DNA from: Litomosoides sigmodontis
Lineage: Eukaryota > Nematoda > Chromadorea > Rhabditida > Onchocercidae
DNA: 64,000 bases
Assembly: GCA_963070105.1 (NCBI GenBank)
Contig: OY718804.1
Span: forward strand, 4,983,317 to 5,047,316
Direction of reading: 5' to 3'
This document shows, one piece after another, positions 42,504 through 54,972 of this stretch. The notes beneath the pieces were generated by a model, which saw nothing but the letters and a program-made list of their open reading frames with translations, did no database searches and was not told the DNA's origin. The number at the start of each line of letters is the position of its first letter. Within the stretch, counting starts at the first letter, position 1. Both the position numbers and the translations under genes were made by a program.

Positions 42504-44044
42504 GCAACGCGTAAATTCATTTGTATATCTGAAATTAAGGATATGAAAGCTCAGGCAAATAGATTTTATTTTTGAGAAGAAGATATCTGTTTTCTCCTAG
42601 AGACTTCAATGCTATTGCAAATAACTTATGTTGGTTAGCTTTTGATGAGGATTGGTGTAGTTTAGGATGATGCAGATTTATTGATAATTTGATGCATCTA
42701 AAAAGGGGTCAGGATATCTTTATATTCGGGAGACATACAGATGAGTTATTTAAGCTCCAACTAAATAAAAATGGAGCAACAGAGACCACCACCAAGAAAT
42801 GGAATTCGAAGAATTCAAAGTAAAATCTTGCTTAGAAAATTGGGAAAGGCAGAAAAAATGATATATAATAATATATAATTTACTTTTAATTTGACATCAA
42901 GTCGTAGAGTATTGCATTTAAACTTTCTTTTTGTTTGTTTGTTTGTTTCATTAAACTAAACTGCTTGGTTTGTTTTGTTTTGCTCTCGAATTTTTACAAT
43001 GTTTCAAATGTTCTTTAATCTACCTCCAGTGAAGATTTTTTTACATGTTTTAGTTGTTGCTTCGTTTCTCTAATTTATCAACATATTTCCAATACCGTAA
43101 CTTTATTGCCCTTTACATACAAAGTTAAACGGGTCTCATTTATTGATTTGGTGCAAACAGATAGGATACCTTTTTCTTTTTTGCTTTTCCAAATAAACAG
43201 ACTCGACTAAACCTGTTTATTTAGTGATTTTTTTTCTTTTTTTCTACATTGTGTTACATCCCAAGTATTGCGAACACCTATCATTTATCCGCACTATTCA
43301 TTGTTTTTATTCAACAAATTCGGCTCAATCACTTTTCCATTAACTATTGTTGTTTTCGCGTCGTCTGGTAACCTTCATTGAAGGATTAAAAATAAATATA
43401 TTTACGTTATTTTCCATACAGTGATTTGTTTTGCTGTGGGTAGCAACGACCATCTGTGATTTTTTTTTCATAGTTTTCCTGCGTATATTAAAATAATTAA
43501 AAATATTAGTTCTTACTCTCCAACTGCTTCCAGTTTAACTCCTCAACTTCGATCCAAAAAATTCTTTTTTAATGGAATTCAACCTAGCCTTTCTCAGTTT
43601 TCTATAATTGGAAATATCACCAATGCTGAAATATTCATAATTTCCAAAAAGCTTCGAAGACGACTTGTTGTAACTCACTTATACTTCTCGGGTCTTTCCT
43701 TGCGTGTAGTTAACGATTGCTAGATTCCTCTAGGTAATGAATGGTCTGTTTGGATTATCAGTATAAAAGTGATGTGCGTTGAGGTTGCATTTATTCGATC
43801 GGCAGTTCCCATTGGCATGTGCACTAGACGGAACAGACGAGACGAGACGTACGTGTTGGAATGAACATCCTATCCGTTCCGAAAATAAGTCGTAGTTCTT
43901 CTGGTGGCTAATTTCCAGTCGTTACCATTTTAAAACACAGCCTTGTTTTTCATGCTAAAAGTAGAAGAATTATTTCGTTTCTTCAGGAATTGATACGTTG
44001 GCGAACATTTTTCTGCGTACATGGGTCTCTGATATGATGGAAAT
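42504..44044. other. Intergenic between the XPD and RhoGAP genes
   Basis: 1.5 kb of AT-rich sequence on the path between two plus-strand genes. TTTGTTTGTTTGTTTG (near 42930) and related T/G runs are simple sequence. TTTCTTCAG ending near 43987 is a plausible acceptor upstream of the next start codon. No gene is seen. Confidence 0.45.
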
Positions 44045-47000
44045 ATGGTATCCTCCCCGGATAGGCCAACTCCTGCACCGCGGATTAGTTTAACAGACCG
44101 AAAGCCACCGGTACCAAGCCGTATCTTGAAACGGGCAGTTATTCTGAATCCTCCTACTGCCTTACCTGATTCAACCAAACGGATACCAAACTCATGGTTG
44201 TATCCGACCTACCTACCCATTCAAGATTCATTGTCGAGAAGCCTGCGTCGTGTTAAATCATTGTCCGATATACCGATGACGGTTACAACGAATGTTGACC
44301 GACTAACTTCATCAAACACTCAGAGTAGCGATGCTTTTGGAGATAAGCCAGATGAAATATTGAATTCAGAGGGCCTAGAACGAGGACGTGTTGGAAGAAT
44401 TGCAAAAATGCTGGATGCAAGATTTTCTGGAAACTCCACAATAAGATCGACTGGTGAGCAAAAGAGTTCCTCAGCAAATATCAGTTTAGTAGCAGGATAT
44501 GCTTTTTCCCCTACAACTGTAAAATCAAAATATTTGCCGGAAGATAAGACTGTTTCGGTTGCTGTGAATAAAGATGACGGCAATATTTCGATCGAATCCA
44601 AAACAGAAAATGTTCCACGGAATGGATTATGGAATTCTGGATATATTGGTCTTGAAGCATATTCGAAAATGATGGAATTATTCGATGATGATGGTGTTCC
44701 TTCAAATAATGGGTAATTTTTATGATACTGTTTTGTTTTATCAAATTTATGCTTGTAATATTTTTTTTAATAGCAGTGGTTATTGAGCGGTTTTCCAAAT
44801 TAATCTTATTTTTGAGGCATTTCTGCGTTCATTTAATTTTTCCAGTCTTTTTCAGATGTCAAAGAAATTTCAATTCTCCGAACAAATGTTCTGGCGCTGG
44901 CAGTTTTGAAAATTCAAAACCTATGATCCCTCATTCTTGGAGAATGAACAAGAAGATGGATGATAGAAGTATTTTAGGGAACGAGTTATTATCTGCGTGG
45001 GCTGAAGTTATTGTCTGCAAGAAAGATTACGGTAAACTGTGGGTTGTCGTCGAGGGAGATTCTTTGGCTGGTTGGACTAGCACTAGCAAGGTTTAATTCA
45101 AGTCATATTTTTTATAATTTAGAATAAACGTATTGGATTAGCAAGTAAATTGAAGTGATTAGAGTTAATTAGAGTATGTTATAGTTAATTAGAGTTAGTG
45201 TTTGGTTATGATAGTTATAGATGCACATAATAAGAGAGAGGGAGAATTGAAGGAGTGTAGAAGTAGGACTAATTGAAACTAATGAAAAATGAAAAAAAAA
45301 ATATCTCAGTCCTTCTCAAATCAAAACATAAAAAAAATTTAACCTGGTGGATATTTAGCATATTTGTCGAAATCTATAGATGTCAATAATATAAATTCTA
45401 ATATTCTTCAGATAATTGTGGAAAAAATTAAAAAAATTGAAAATTTAATAGTAGTGATGAATTTTAACTACATCGAAAAGTTTCTAAATGATTATTAAAA
45501 TTTTTAATAATCATTTAGAAACTGGATTTTATCAGGTCTTAATCTCTTTAAATGTGTGTTCTCGCTTAACGCAGATCCATCTAAATTCATACTAATCAGA
45601 TTCAGCTATAATATTTCAATGGTTGTAACTCAAAAAGTGATATTGCGATTCCATAAAATAAGGCAATCAAATTAATTAAATTTATTTCATCTTACGGAAT
45701 CTATAATTCATGGCAAAATTTCAGAATTTCATTTCTAGCCTCGTTTGATGAAAAAAAAATCGTTCCCCTTTGATAAATCTTACATTCGCTTTAGGATGGC
45801 AATCCCATAGTTGGTCCATACTACCTGAAAAACATTCTTTACGTTGGAAAAGATCCATTAAATACTGCTATTGAGTTACATGTTCGGGAAAATTTCTTGT
45901 GCAGTCACTGGACAAATCTTAAGCTCAAGATAGCTGCCGAAGTGAAAAGGTGGATTTTGGCTATTGTAAAAGTAGGTATTTTTTTAACTGCACTTCAATT
46001 CACTTAAAACAGTTATTTTGTTTGATTCTTTAAGCAGGAACATTCACTGAAAATTTACAGTGCATTATGCCGAAAAATGAGTTGCTACTCTACAGTGTAA
46101 GAAGTCTAAGTGCCGGAGGTAGCGTGTGGTTACGTCAAGGAACGGCGTGTGCCTGGTCAAGCGGTTGGATGTTTCTCGATGAAGTTAGTGAATTCCTTCT
46201 ACCTGTGAGGAAGACGAACTATTTTACATTACCATACAGACATTACCATATATATAAATATAATTTTCAAATTTTTCATACGAAAACGAAGAAATTGCAG
46301 CATAAATTATATTACGCATTGGATAGTTGTGCTATATTGTTTGAACTTGATGTGCGTAAATTTGTTGGAATGAAAAGTACACTAGGCAAAGTTGATTGGT
46401 GTGCATCGGTTATTGGCTCGGTGAAAGGACCTTTTCTTTTGTTGCAAGAAGGAGGGTTTGTCTTTTTTTTTTTAATAAGAAAGCTTTGTCTTTGATTTTG
46501 AAACTATTTTGGTTTTCAATTTTTCCAACTTTTTTTAGTGTTGAGAAACCATGAAACAGTTTCGACTCTCTCCATAGTTTGTTTAGTTCTTTATTCGTGC
46601 AAGCGGAATGCGATTCTGCTACCTTAACTTGGATTGATTTATTAAATCATCAGATGGAATGTAGCGGTTATCGGTTAGAAGACTCTAAGCTAACATCAGA
46701 TGACGTTCCTATTATTGTTGATAAGTAAGTTTGTGCTCAAAAGTATTATCTTTACTTTTAGCAAACAATCAAATTCTTATAAAGTATGATTGTTTGTGAT
46801 GTTTTTGTTTGTTTGTTTGTGATGATGGTAATTCTTTTCACAGGTGTATAAAATTCATTTCGACTTATGGCCTTCTTCAACCTGGCTTGTATCGTCGAAA
46901 TGGTCCTAGCGTTGAAGTTCGTTCTCTGCTAGATGAATTTAGGAAGGGTAAAATGTTATCATGCTTTTCTTGAATTTTATGCTTTTAAAAAGTCTTCAGT

Positions 47001-49745
47001 TGTATGAATTTTTACTTTTTTCTTCAGTTCTTTTTACATACCTTATGATTTCAGACCCTGTAAATGTTCACTTGTTGCCTGGATCAGATGACATGATAAA
47101 TGTAGTAGCCGATGTTCTTCGGTCGTTTTTCAGACAGCTTGATTCTCCGCTTGTCCCTTATCACGTTCAAGATCGACTTTGCGCTGTCGCCAACATGAAA
47201 GGTACTTTGGGTTCAAATTCCTTAATTGAACGGCAAATTTCAATGAATTTGTTTTTCAGATACGACGAGGTTAGATGAATACCGCGAAATTTTGTTGGGT
47301 TTGCCACGAATACGCCTTCAGACATTGAGGCGTGTTCTTGATCATTTAAAAGATGTTACGGAACTTGCAAATGTAAATTTAGCGACCATCGAAAATGTTG
47401 CAAAAATTTTTGGACCAACGCTATTTTCGGTTGAACAGGTTTTCTTCAATCTTACCTCCCGTTCTTTATATACTTATTATGTTGTGGCCCAACTATGCTT
47501 GTTTTTTATATCCACAAACTATGCTTGTATATTGGCCGCGTTATGATTCTGAGTATTCTGAACGCATAATTAAATTTTATTTGAAATTTATTTTACTTAA
47601 TATACCAAGGCAAGCTGTGGAATAATTACTATTTTTTGAAGAGTTCTGACATGATATTTCTACTTTCTTCTATTCTGCTCACTCTTATCATTTCTTCCCT
47701 TGAGATGTTTTGATTAGGTTTTTTGTGAATTTCCAAACTGAACATAAATTTTAGGGAAATGCAGCAGATAACAGTTTTGCTGCCACAATACAACAGGTTA
47801 ACCTCGTCAAGGACCTTCTCACATATTATGCTTCTATATTTCGAATTTCAGCACGTGAAATGATTATAAAGTCGAAAATAAATATGTTGCAAGAAAAATC
47901 AAACCCAGCGAAGGTTTTAGATTATTCTGTATTTTCACTTATAGAAGTACTGAATTTTGACTAAATAGGAGTTTGCGCTTTGGATTTCAGGCTCGTGCAG
48001 ATGGTTTTCTTGTTCCTGTACATATTCTTGAGAAAGATAATCACACATTCAATGTACAATCCTCTTCAAATGCAGAACAAGTGAGCATTTTGATATTATT
48101 ATTTAAATTATTGGTCCCACAGCTGAAACTTTTAAAACTATGTTTTAATATTTTTTATTGTTATTGAAATTTTTGCATTGATTAGACGTAATTACAGGTG
48201 TGTGATGCAGCTAGAAACAGGCCAGCTGTTCGTAATGAGGCTGATGTAAACAATTTTGCATTGTTTGAGGTAAAATAGCTGTGAATTTGTCGGAGGAAAA
48301 CTGCTTGTTTTCGTCAGTGACGATTTTGGAAGGCTTCAAATGACACTGACGAATATTAAGTTATTCTTGTAGGAAATAAAATGTGGTCAGTTGGAGAGAC
48401 GTGTGAATTCGCCTGAGAAAATGAGTTCAATGATTACTGGCAGATGGCTTGACTGGGAACCTGCCGAATGCTTTCTCTTATTTAAGAGAGATCCCATTCC
48501 TTATTCGTTTCGGGTTGAGTTTTTTCATGTCCTAACTAAATTGCTCTTACACATATATGGCGTACAGTATAGTTATTCAGTTCTCGCATAAATATATCTT
48601 TGCAAAGGAATACATATGAGCAGTTAAGAATGTTTTCTTGCACATGCACTCTGGATTTTGGAAAAAAACTTTCCGAGATAGTAATCCAGGAAACAGGGAA
48701 CGTTTACATAAGTGAAGTGAATTCATTGGCATAATTTTTTGCACAATTACGTTGCTACTTAATATAGGGATAAGATCAGAATTAACGTGCTATTTTGAAA
48801 AGAGAGAGGCAAATAATAGTTAAGTATAGGGTATGCTCGTCATTCTGAAAATTAGGAAATAATTATGATTGTGAAAAAAAGGTAAAAATTGAAATAAGTT
48901 TTTTTTTCTTGATTTGGCAACAAATATTAATGTATAGGAGCCAATTAAACGACAATCTTTTGTTTTCAGCTCTCATATCCATTTGCCGATGATGTGCGAA
49001 TTGCAGAGCAGGGAACAAAATCATTCAGCGTTGGTCATCTGAAATTAGAGGGCGGATTAGTTGCATACTACAATAAGGTATGAAACCATGTTAAATTCCA
49101 TTGATATCGTAAATTTTATGAGAGAATAAGTATCCTTTGTTCATTTACTTTAAAAATTTTGAAATTCAGTCTTAGTTCAGTCTTAATTCTTGTAATGGTA
49201 ATGATAATTTTGATAGCGTTGGGGAATAGTTTCCTAAGTAGTAATTCTGATCTGGAACCCTTTATACGGTACACGAGAATTGAATATAAAAAATTGGACA
49301 CAATATTTGTTTTGTTCACCGTACTTATTCTACTGTTCTTTTTTTATATCTGATTGAGCAGTGCTCTGCCAGTTAATTAAATTGTACGCTAGGAACCGAG
49401 CAATAAAGTTTGAAATCTCCTTTTCTAACTTATTAATAGACTGTGTAAAATCTATGATTAACTGATGGTGCGTTTCGATTTTTGTAGGGTTTGAAAAAAG
49501 TGAGTGAATGGCATACGGACGATATACTGTGGTACATTGGACATGAGAGTAGTCGTAAACCTCCTTATCCGTACACTCTCACATTTATATTACCAAAAGA
49601 TGGTAATTTCAAATACAAATCGAAATATATGGGTTATTGTGTCGCGTTTCGTGAAGCCACTCTGAGGACGCAATGGCTCAATGCAGTAGTCAGTTCACAG
49701 CAAGATTTTCATGAAAATTCTTCAATGCCATTGGTGCAAATCTGA
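44045..49745 (+). CDS. PH-RhoGAP-RA-PH protein, ARAP/RhoGAP15B-like without an ArfGAP domain
   Basis: Exons 44045-44712, 44856-45090, 45795-45971, 46061-46455, 46560-46724, 46844-46947, 47055-47201, 47260-47438, 47755-47913, 47991-48080, 48198-48269, 48373-48513, 48970-49077, 49488-49745; 965 aa, phases consistent. Order: a Pro/Ser-rich N-terminus (RPTPAPR, KPPVPSR, possible SH3 ligands); a PH-like domain about 275-360; a second PH-like region about 375-530; RhoGAP about 535-715 with arginine finger GLYRRNG and FFRQLDSPLVPY, NVAKIFGPTLF; an RA-like domain about 745-845 (RWLDWEPAECFLLFK); a C-terminal PH about 855-955. RhoGAP followed by RA and PH is the tail of ARAP proteins. No Cys4 ArfGAP module is present. 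It probably turns off a Rho-family GTPase at membranes. The second exon 4 acceptor is the least sure point. Confidence 0.85.
45480..45522. repeat. Perfect palindrome, 21-bp arms around one base, intronic
   Basis: The left arm (45480-45500, begins GTTTCTAAATGATTA) is the exact reverse complement of the right arm (45502-45522), with a single T between. It lies in the second intron (45091-45794) of the RhoGAP gene. It would fold into a very stable hairpin in RNA. Confidence 0.95.
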
Positions 49746-51587
49746 AATTTCTCGAAAATATGTCTATAATGTTTATATTGCTGAAGCTTATTGTCTTTTG
49801 CGTTATTTGAATTAATACGCATCATCTTAAACTTCGTTTGTGCAATGCATTCAGTAATTTATTTTCATCGTTTTAATACTACGTGCTTAATTTAGTGTAC
49901 GTATAATGTAAAAATGTTATTTTCTGGAGAACTAAAACTTTAAACTCCTATATCTGCATATGCGCTTATCCTAAAAGTATGCATATAATGAAAAAGATCC
50001 TAGAACTGAAACTCACTTGTAAATAGGAAATTAAAAATCTGTTTTGTCAAAATCAGAAAATCAGTCAGTAAAATCAATCAGTGAATGTTAGTTTAATTTA
50101 ATCGCTGTTGATAAAACTATGCATTTTAGTGCAAGTTTTTTTATAGCTTCTAGTGTTATTCTAGATTTCTTTTGGCCACAATCTCAATTCCAGGCTAAAT
50201 TCGTGCTTCCCATTATAGCAGCATTCGGCAACTTTAGGGTTTTTTTTGGAAGTTATTTGGATGTCAGCTGTTTGATTTTCTCGTTTTCTGATGTAGAATT
50301 GTAACAGCTGGAAAGATGAAGTGATCTGCAAGTGAATGTTGCATTATCATTGGAAGCATTGGAACTTGTGTCTTCTTGTTTACATTTTGCACTTGGGATA
50401 GTGAGAATTTCGGGTGGAAATGTCTCAAAACAATTGTTTACAAGCTGATTGCATTTAATTAAAACGAAGAATAGGCGTAATATTTTTAAAGAAAGAATAG
50501 GTAATTTCAAGTTTCAGTTAAATATATAGCTGAGTAGAATGAAGTAAGGTTTCAATAAATGTTCGTGCTTCCTCTCTGTGAAATTTCTCACCGTGTGTAT
50601 AGAAGTAATTAACAAACAATTTACAACTACTCGACAGGTATCACATTTCTGAACGGTCGACTCTTTAAATGAACTTAGTCGATAAAGGGGATCCTAGACT
50701 TTTAATGGAATGCAATATTCCAAATGTGATAACACTCTGAGTTCTAAAACTGAAAGAAAAATTTGAAAGAACAATGTCCTATATATTTGTTAAAATTTTT
50801 TGATAATTCAAAACCATAGTTTTATTAATGTAGTTTGAAATGCTGGAACTCTCGTTAGTTCTTTTGCATTGGCAGCGAATTAATGGAGGAATTTTAATTA
50901 TTGTAAGTGAATGATAAGTTGTTTGATAACTATTGAATAAGGGTGCTGCTACCGGGACTAGCACTGCTTATATTTAATTATGAGTGAAGATTAACTTTTT
51001 CGTAGGCGGTTACTCTGAAATGGTTGAAAAAGAGTGAATTTATTGGGTGTTACTTGATCAGTGTAGCGTAAACTTCGTGTGCATATGCGAAGTTCACTTA
51101 GCTTGAAGTAAAATTAGCAGGAAGAAAAAGCATTAATATTAATTCTTACCAAAAATTTAAAATTATGCGTGAAAAGATCATTCTCGATTAGGGTGCATTA
51201 TGCTGTACTTTGCATCGAACTATCAGTTGAGATCGAAGTTTCACAATTAGTGGAATGTGTAATGAAAGAGTTTCGTATTTCATAAAGTGAACGGGTAAGC
51301 ATCATTCGATCACGAAGTGCTAGTGTTTTCAATGCTGTTGGCTGCTCGATGCTCTGTGCCAGCGATGATGGTGCGCTGTGTGGTCGTTTCGAGTACAGCG
51401 ATGGTAGGTGGTGTAGACGTGGACTGCAAGCAAGAACACATTATCGACCAGCTTAAAGCGAAGATTTTGAATAAATTATCGGCCACGTATTTGAGCGCTA
51501 CAAAACTGTGAGCTCTTCCAGTGTTTCACTTAAAAGAGTTCCGGAAAAAGGTTTAATGCAAAGCATGACCTGAAAATAGTGACAGAC
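49746..51587. other. Convergent intergenic with one orphan ORF
   Basis: 3' flanks of the RhoGAP gene (+) and the CCDC92-like gene (-). Apart from the open stretch at 51332-51511, listed separately, nothing with protein character is seen. Confidence 0.4.
51332..51511 (+). CDS. Orphan ORF or first exon, possibly secreted; weak TGF-beta propeptide resemblance
   Basis: Sixty codons, ATG to TGA, noticeably less AT-rich than its surroundings. It starts with a moderately hydrophobic segment (MLLAARCSVPAMMVRCVVVS) and contains CKQEHIIDQLKAKILNKL, which resembles the opening of TGF-beta/activin propeptides (Cys, then IK..IL.KL). GTGAGC just before the stop (ACAAAACT/GTGAGC) could be a donor, making it a first exon, but I found no phase-compatible next exon before the minus-strand CCDC92-like gene. 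It may equally be a chance ORF. Confidence 0.2.
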   Translation: MLLAARCSVPAMMVRCVVVSSTAMVGGVDVDCKQEHIIDQLKAKILNKLSATYLSATKL

Positions 51588-54500
51588 TTACGTTGAAGAT
51601 GCATTGCTATATCTTTGTGCAACAACATTTGGTCGTCCGCCTGGATAAGTTACCGAAGCACTGCGGGTTAAACCCGCGTGTAACAAATTATTGCTTTTTC
51701 GGCCAAAAAATGGTGCCGGAGCAGGATTCCAGTAAACTGGGTCAACAATTTTGTTTTCAGTTTTCTCAACAACCGTTCCAGATGGAGGCTTTAAAACGTG
51801 GGTTTGCAATTTTTGAAAATTACCTCTTAAATAACTGTGAATAACTTCAAGAAAGATTTCAAAATGTACGCTGCTTTCAAATCACAAACCACAATTCAGC
51901 CATAAGTCTGAGATTGAAGATCATAAGTGAAAGAAAATATTTTTCAAAACGAATGTTCTGCTCAGACTTTTATATGATCGCAATGATTGTGAAGCAAATT
52001 TAAATAGGAATTTATTTTGTGTAGTGCCACTTAGTAAATGTGGAACGAAGCAGAATTGAAGCAACATTACCTGAATCATTAATTTAGTTATTTGCGGTGA
52101 CCTCTCACGAAGTTTGTCGGTCAATTGACGAATCCGTTTATCCTGTACATTCATTTACTTCTTTCTCCTTTATTGCAATTTAATAGCCAAAGTATATATA
52201 CAAATTTTTTTTTCTTTTTAACTGCTAGAAAAAAGTTATATGTCAACAAGAAATCTAATTAATTAAAATTGAGTTTGCTATAAAAATTGCATGATATGTT
52301 TAAGGAATGACAGAGAAATGAGGATGGACGACAAATGCTTCTATGAGCTATGCTTCAACAATCAAAAAAAGAGCAGTTTTAAGCTTAATTTAATTTCAGC
52401 ACAATTCAGCAGCCTAGAGATAGGTGAGATTATTTTTACGATAAGCTGACGTGACATAATTACGATAAGATGCCATTTTCCACAATACTCTATCGCAATA
52501 TCTAAACAGTGAAATGAATAAAATATCCCACCTGATAGGCCAGTTGATTTTGCAGCTTTTTAACAGTCTCATTAGTTTGCTGCTCCAATTCTCTCGATTT
52601 TTTCTTGCATTTCTCCAGTTCTTCACTCAGTCTGTCCGTGTTCAGGCGTTCCACGTGTAGCCTGTAACTCGTAACCGATCAGGTAATGGCACTTCAACAT
52701 CCATCCTTATGGATAACAAATAAATCGGAAAACAAGGGATGATTTAAGTGTTTAATCAAACATTTCGTCTTATTTGTTTAATTCTTATTATTTGAAAAAC
52801 TCCACCTTTCTTTAAGTCGTAAAATTTAAAGGGAAGGAAGTAAAGAATAATAGGAATAAGTAACTTATTTAAGCAAACCAATAGCTCAGGCCTAGCTAGG
52901 CAATCAATCTGAACATATCCAGTTCAAACATTTGTTGATTTAAATAAATAATTCCTTTGTTTTATCATTTCGCAACTTCATTACACACATATCTACCAAA
53001 GTTCAGTTAAAAGTATGCAACGATTTTCATATTTAAAAAGTGTCTATGAACTCTACAAACTTAGGTTAATGAATTAAATTGGAGTAAAAGATGCAAGAAA
53101 GTAAGGGGCAAGTTAAATATGCATTTAAACACGCAGTTCCTATTTTATGGGAAAACTTCTATTGGTACGTGGAGAACTGTTTTGTGCTCAAGAAATGTAT
53201 TCATAATGAAGGTCCAATGACGTTGTCACCTTCAGCAAATGAAAAGCTTATTAATAAGCACAGAATAACGAATTCCTACGTTTTGTTAGTTGTCGACGGA
53301 ACAATTATTTCTCGCAAAAGTTCACTAGGCGCAGCAGAAGGTCATAAGTGAGATTCTCAATTCGACGCTTCACAAGAAACACGTAAAAGTAAAATCGAAT
53401 TAGTCCGCAGGTGTAATTGATTTTTTCAAGTTTCACAGCGAAGAGTTAAAATTGCGGGGAAGTTTCACTTTTCTCTAAGATTTATGTTCCTCGCATTTTC
53501 CACTGATACTTTTCTGTCAGTCAACGTTTGCATATTTATGAGAGAGATAATCGTCCTTTCTATCGTAGGAAAGCGGTCGTTCGTTGCACAAGTGGTAGTG
53601 AGAATAAAAGAATCGAACAAATTATTTTTCGTATGAAACGGAAAAGTCACCTTTTTCGGAGCAGCTTATTTTCACTTTCCAGCGTCATATTACTGTTCTT
53701 CACGTAAAGTCTACGATAGAGATCTGCAATTGACGAAACGGAGCGGAAGCATTGAAACAGTGTAGTTAATTAAAATCAACCTGCTTAACACAGGTTGCAT
53801 GGCAAATTTATTACTACGCTTTAATGCCATAGATCTTTTTGGAAAATACATATTTTTCACGCTTCACAGCAGTCTGGAAGCTTTTTGCAAATCATAATCC
53901 TTCAACTGTCACTCATTTCAGTTCTGAAAGGCTACTAAACTTCAATTCTCACTAATTGAGAAGTAAAAATTTTGAAAAATTAAACACTAAGTAATTTAAG
54001 TATGAGAACTGTGCCAGGGAAAAAGACAAAATATAACAAAATTTTTAAAACGATAGGAACAATTAGATGATAAATGACATATGAACCGATGAACGTCGGC
54101 AAAAAAAAGGTATTTTTGTACGGCGCAACTTGCTGTTTGCAAACGTGCAAAACAAATTAACTTCTATTTAATTAGGACGGATTGCGGACTTTTGCAAAAA
54201 ATTTCGAAACTTAATGCTTGAAAATTCTTTAGAAGTGTAAACATTTACAAATACCTCTCAAACGATGGTGAAGTCTTTCAATTTCAACATGTAATCCAGT
54301 TAACATTTGAGAGTTTTCGTTTTGTAAAAAGGATATTTGAGCTGTTTCATGACGCCGCCACATATCGTCTCGTTCTTGGATTGCTGCGGCTATACGGTAC
54401 GCACAGATTTCATTGATCAAACTTCCAACTTCACTCAGTTCAGCTTTCTTAAATTATCACAGATGAATCATCAAAGGTTACCTTAACGTTAAGTATAACT

Positions 54501-54972
54501 TCATTTCATCGTTTTTCACTTCCATGGCCATTCAACAACGAATCACTGAACGAACGACAGTAGTTTTTCAGTTTATAGAAGTTGAAAAATATGCATTAAC
54601 CGTGCTGCGAGATTCTCAAGCTCAGTCTGTCTGAACTAAAATTCATGGAATTGAGCGTCAGTAGCGCACGAAGGATTAAGCATTTACGAAGAGATTATAG
54701 GAATGCCTAATTACATATATTTATCTTGCGTACCTACCAGCCTGTCTTAAACTTATGTGCTCATCAATTGTTTTTCGGTTAATTATTCGCTGAAAGCTCT
54801 GGGTAGTGTATGCTTTACTTCAGCTAACCTTTGCTAGTTTTATGCCGCAGAATCGAGGAAAAAAAAGAGAAAGTTCAACTCCTGCTTTCAAGTTTTCGAA
54901 ACTGAAAAACGGCAACTTGTAACTCACCCGTTTCATTTCCTCTAAGAGGTTTAGGAAGATTTTGCTAGCCAT
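51588..54972 (-). CDS. CCDC92-like coiled-coil protein
   Basis: Exons 54972-54928, 54447-54255, 53723-53651, 52661-52532, 52142-52071, 51788-51588; 237 aa, phases consistent (0,1,2,0,0). The hallmark is HETAQISFLQNENSQMLTGL followed by HVEIERLHHRLRDLYRRLYV, matching the CCDC92 block with its FLQ.EH..TLKGLH.EI.RLQ pattern. A second coiled coil follows (LSEELEKCKKKSRELEQQTN) and then DKRIRQLTDKLRERSPQITK, also as in CCDC92. The C-terminal exon is Pro/Asn-rich (NPAPAPFFGRK, LTRSASVTYPGGR). Vertebrate CCDC92 is associated with centrosomes/cilia; the role in a nematode is unknown. The 73-nt third exon was required to fix the frame and fits the family, which supports the model. Confidence 0.8.
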
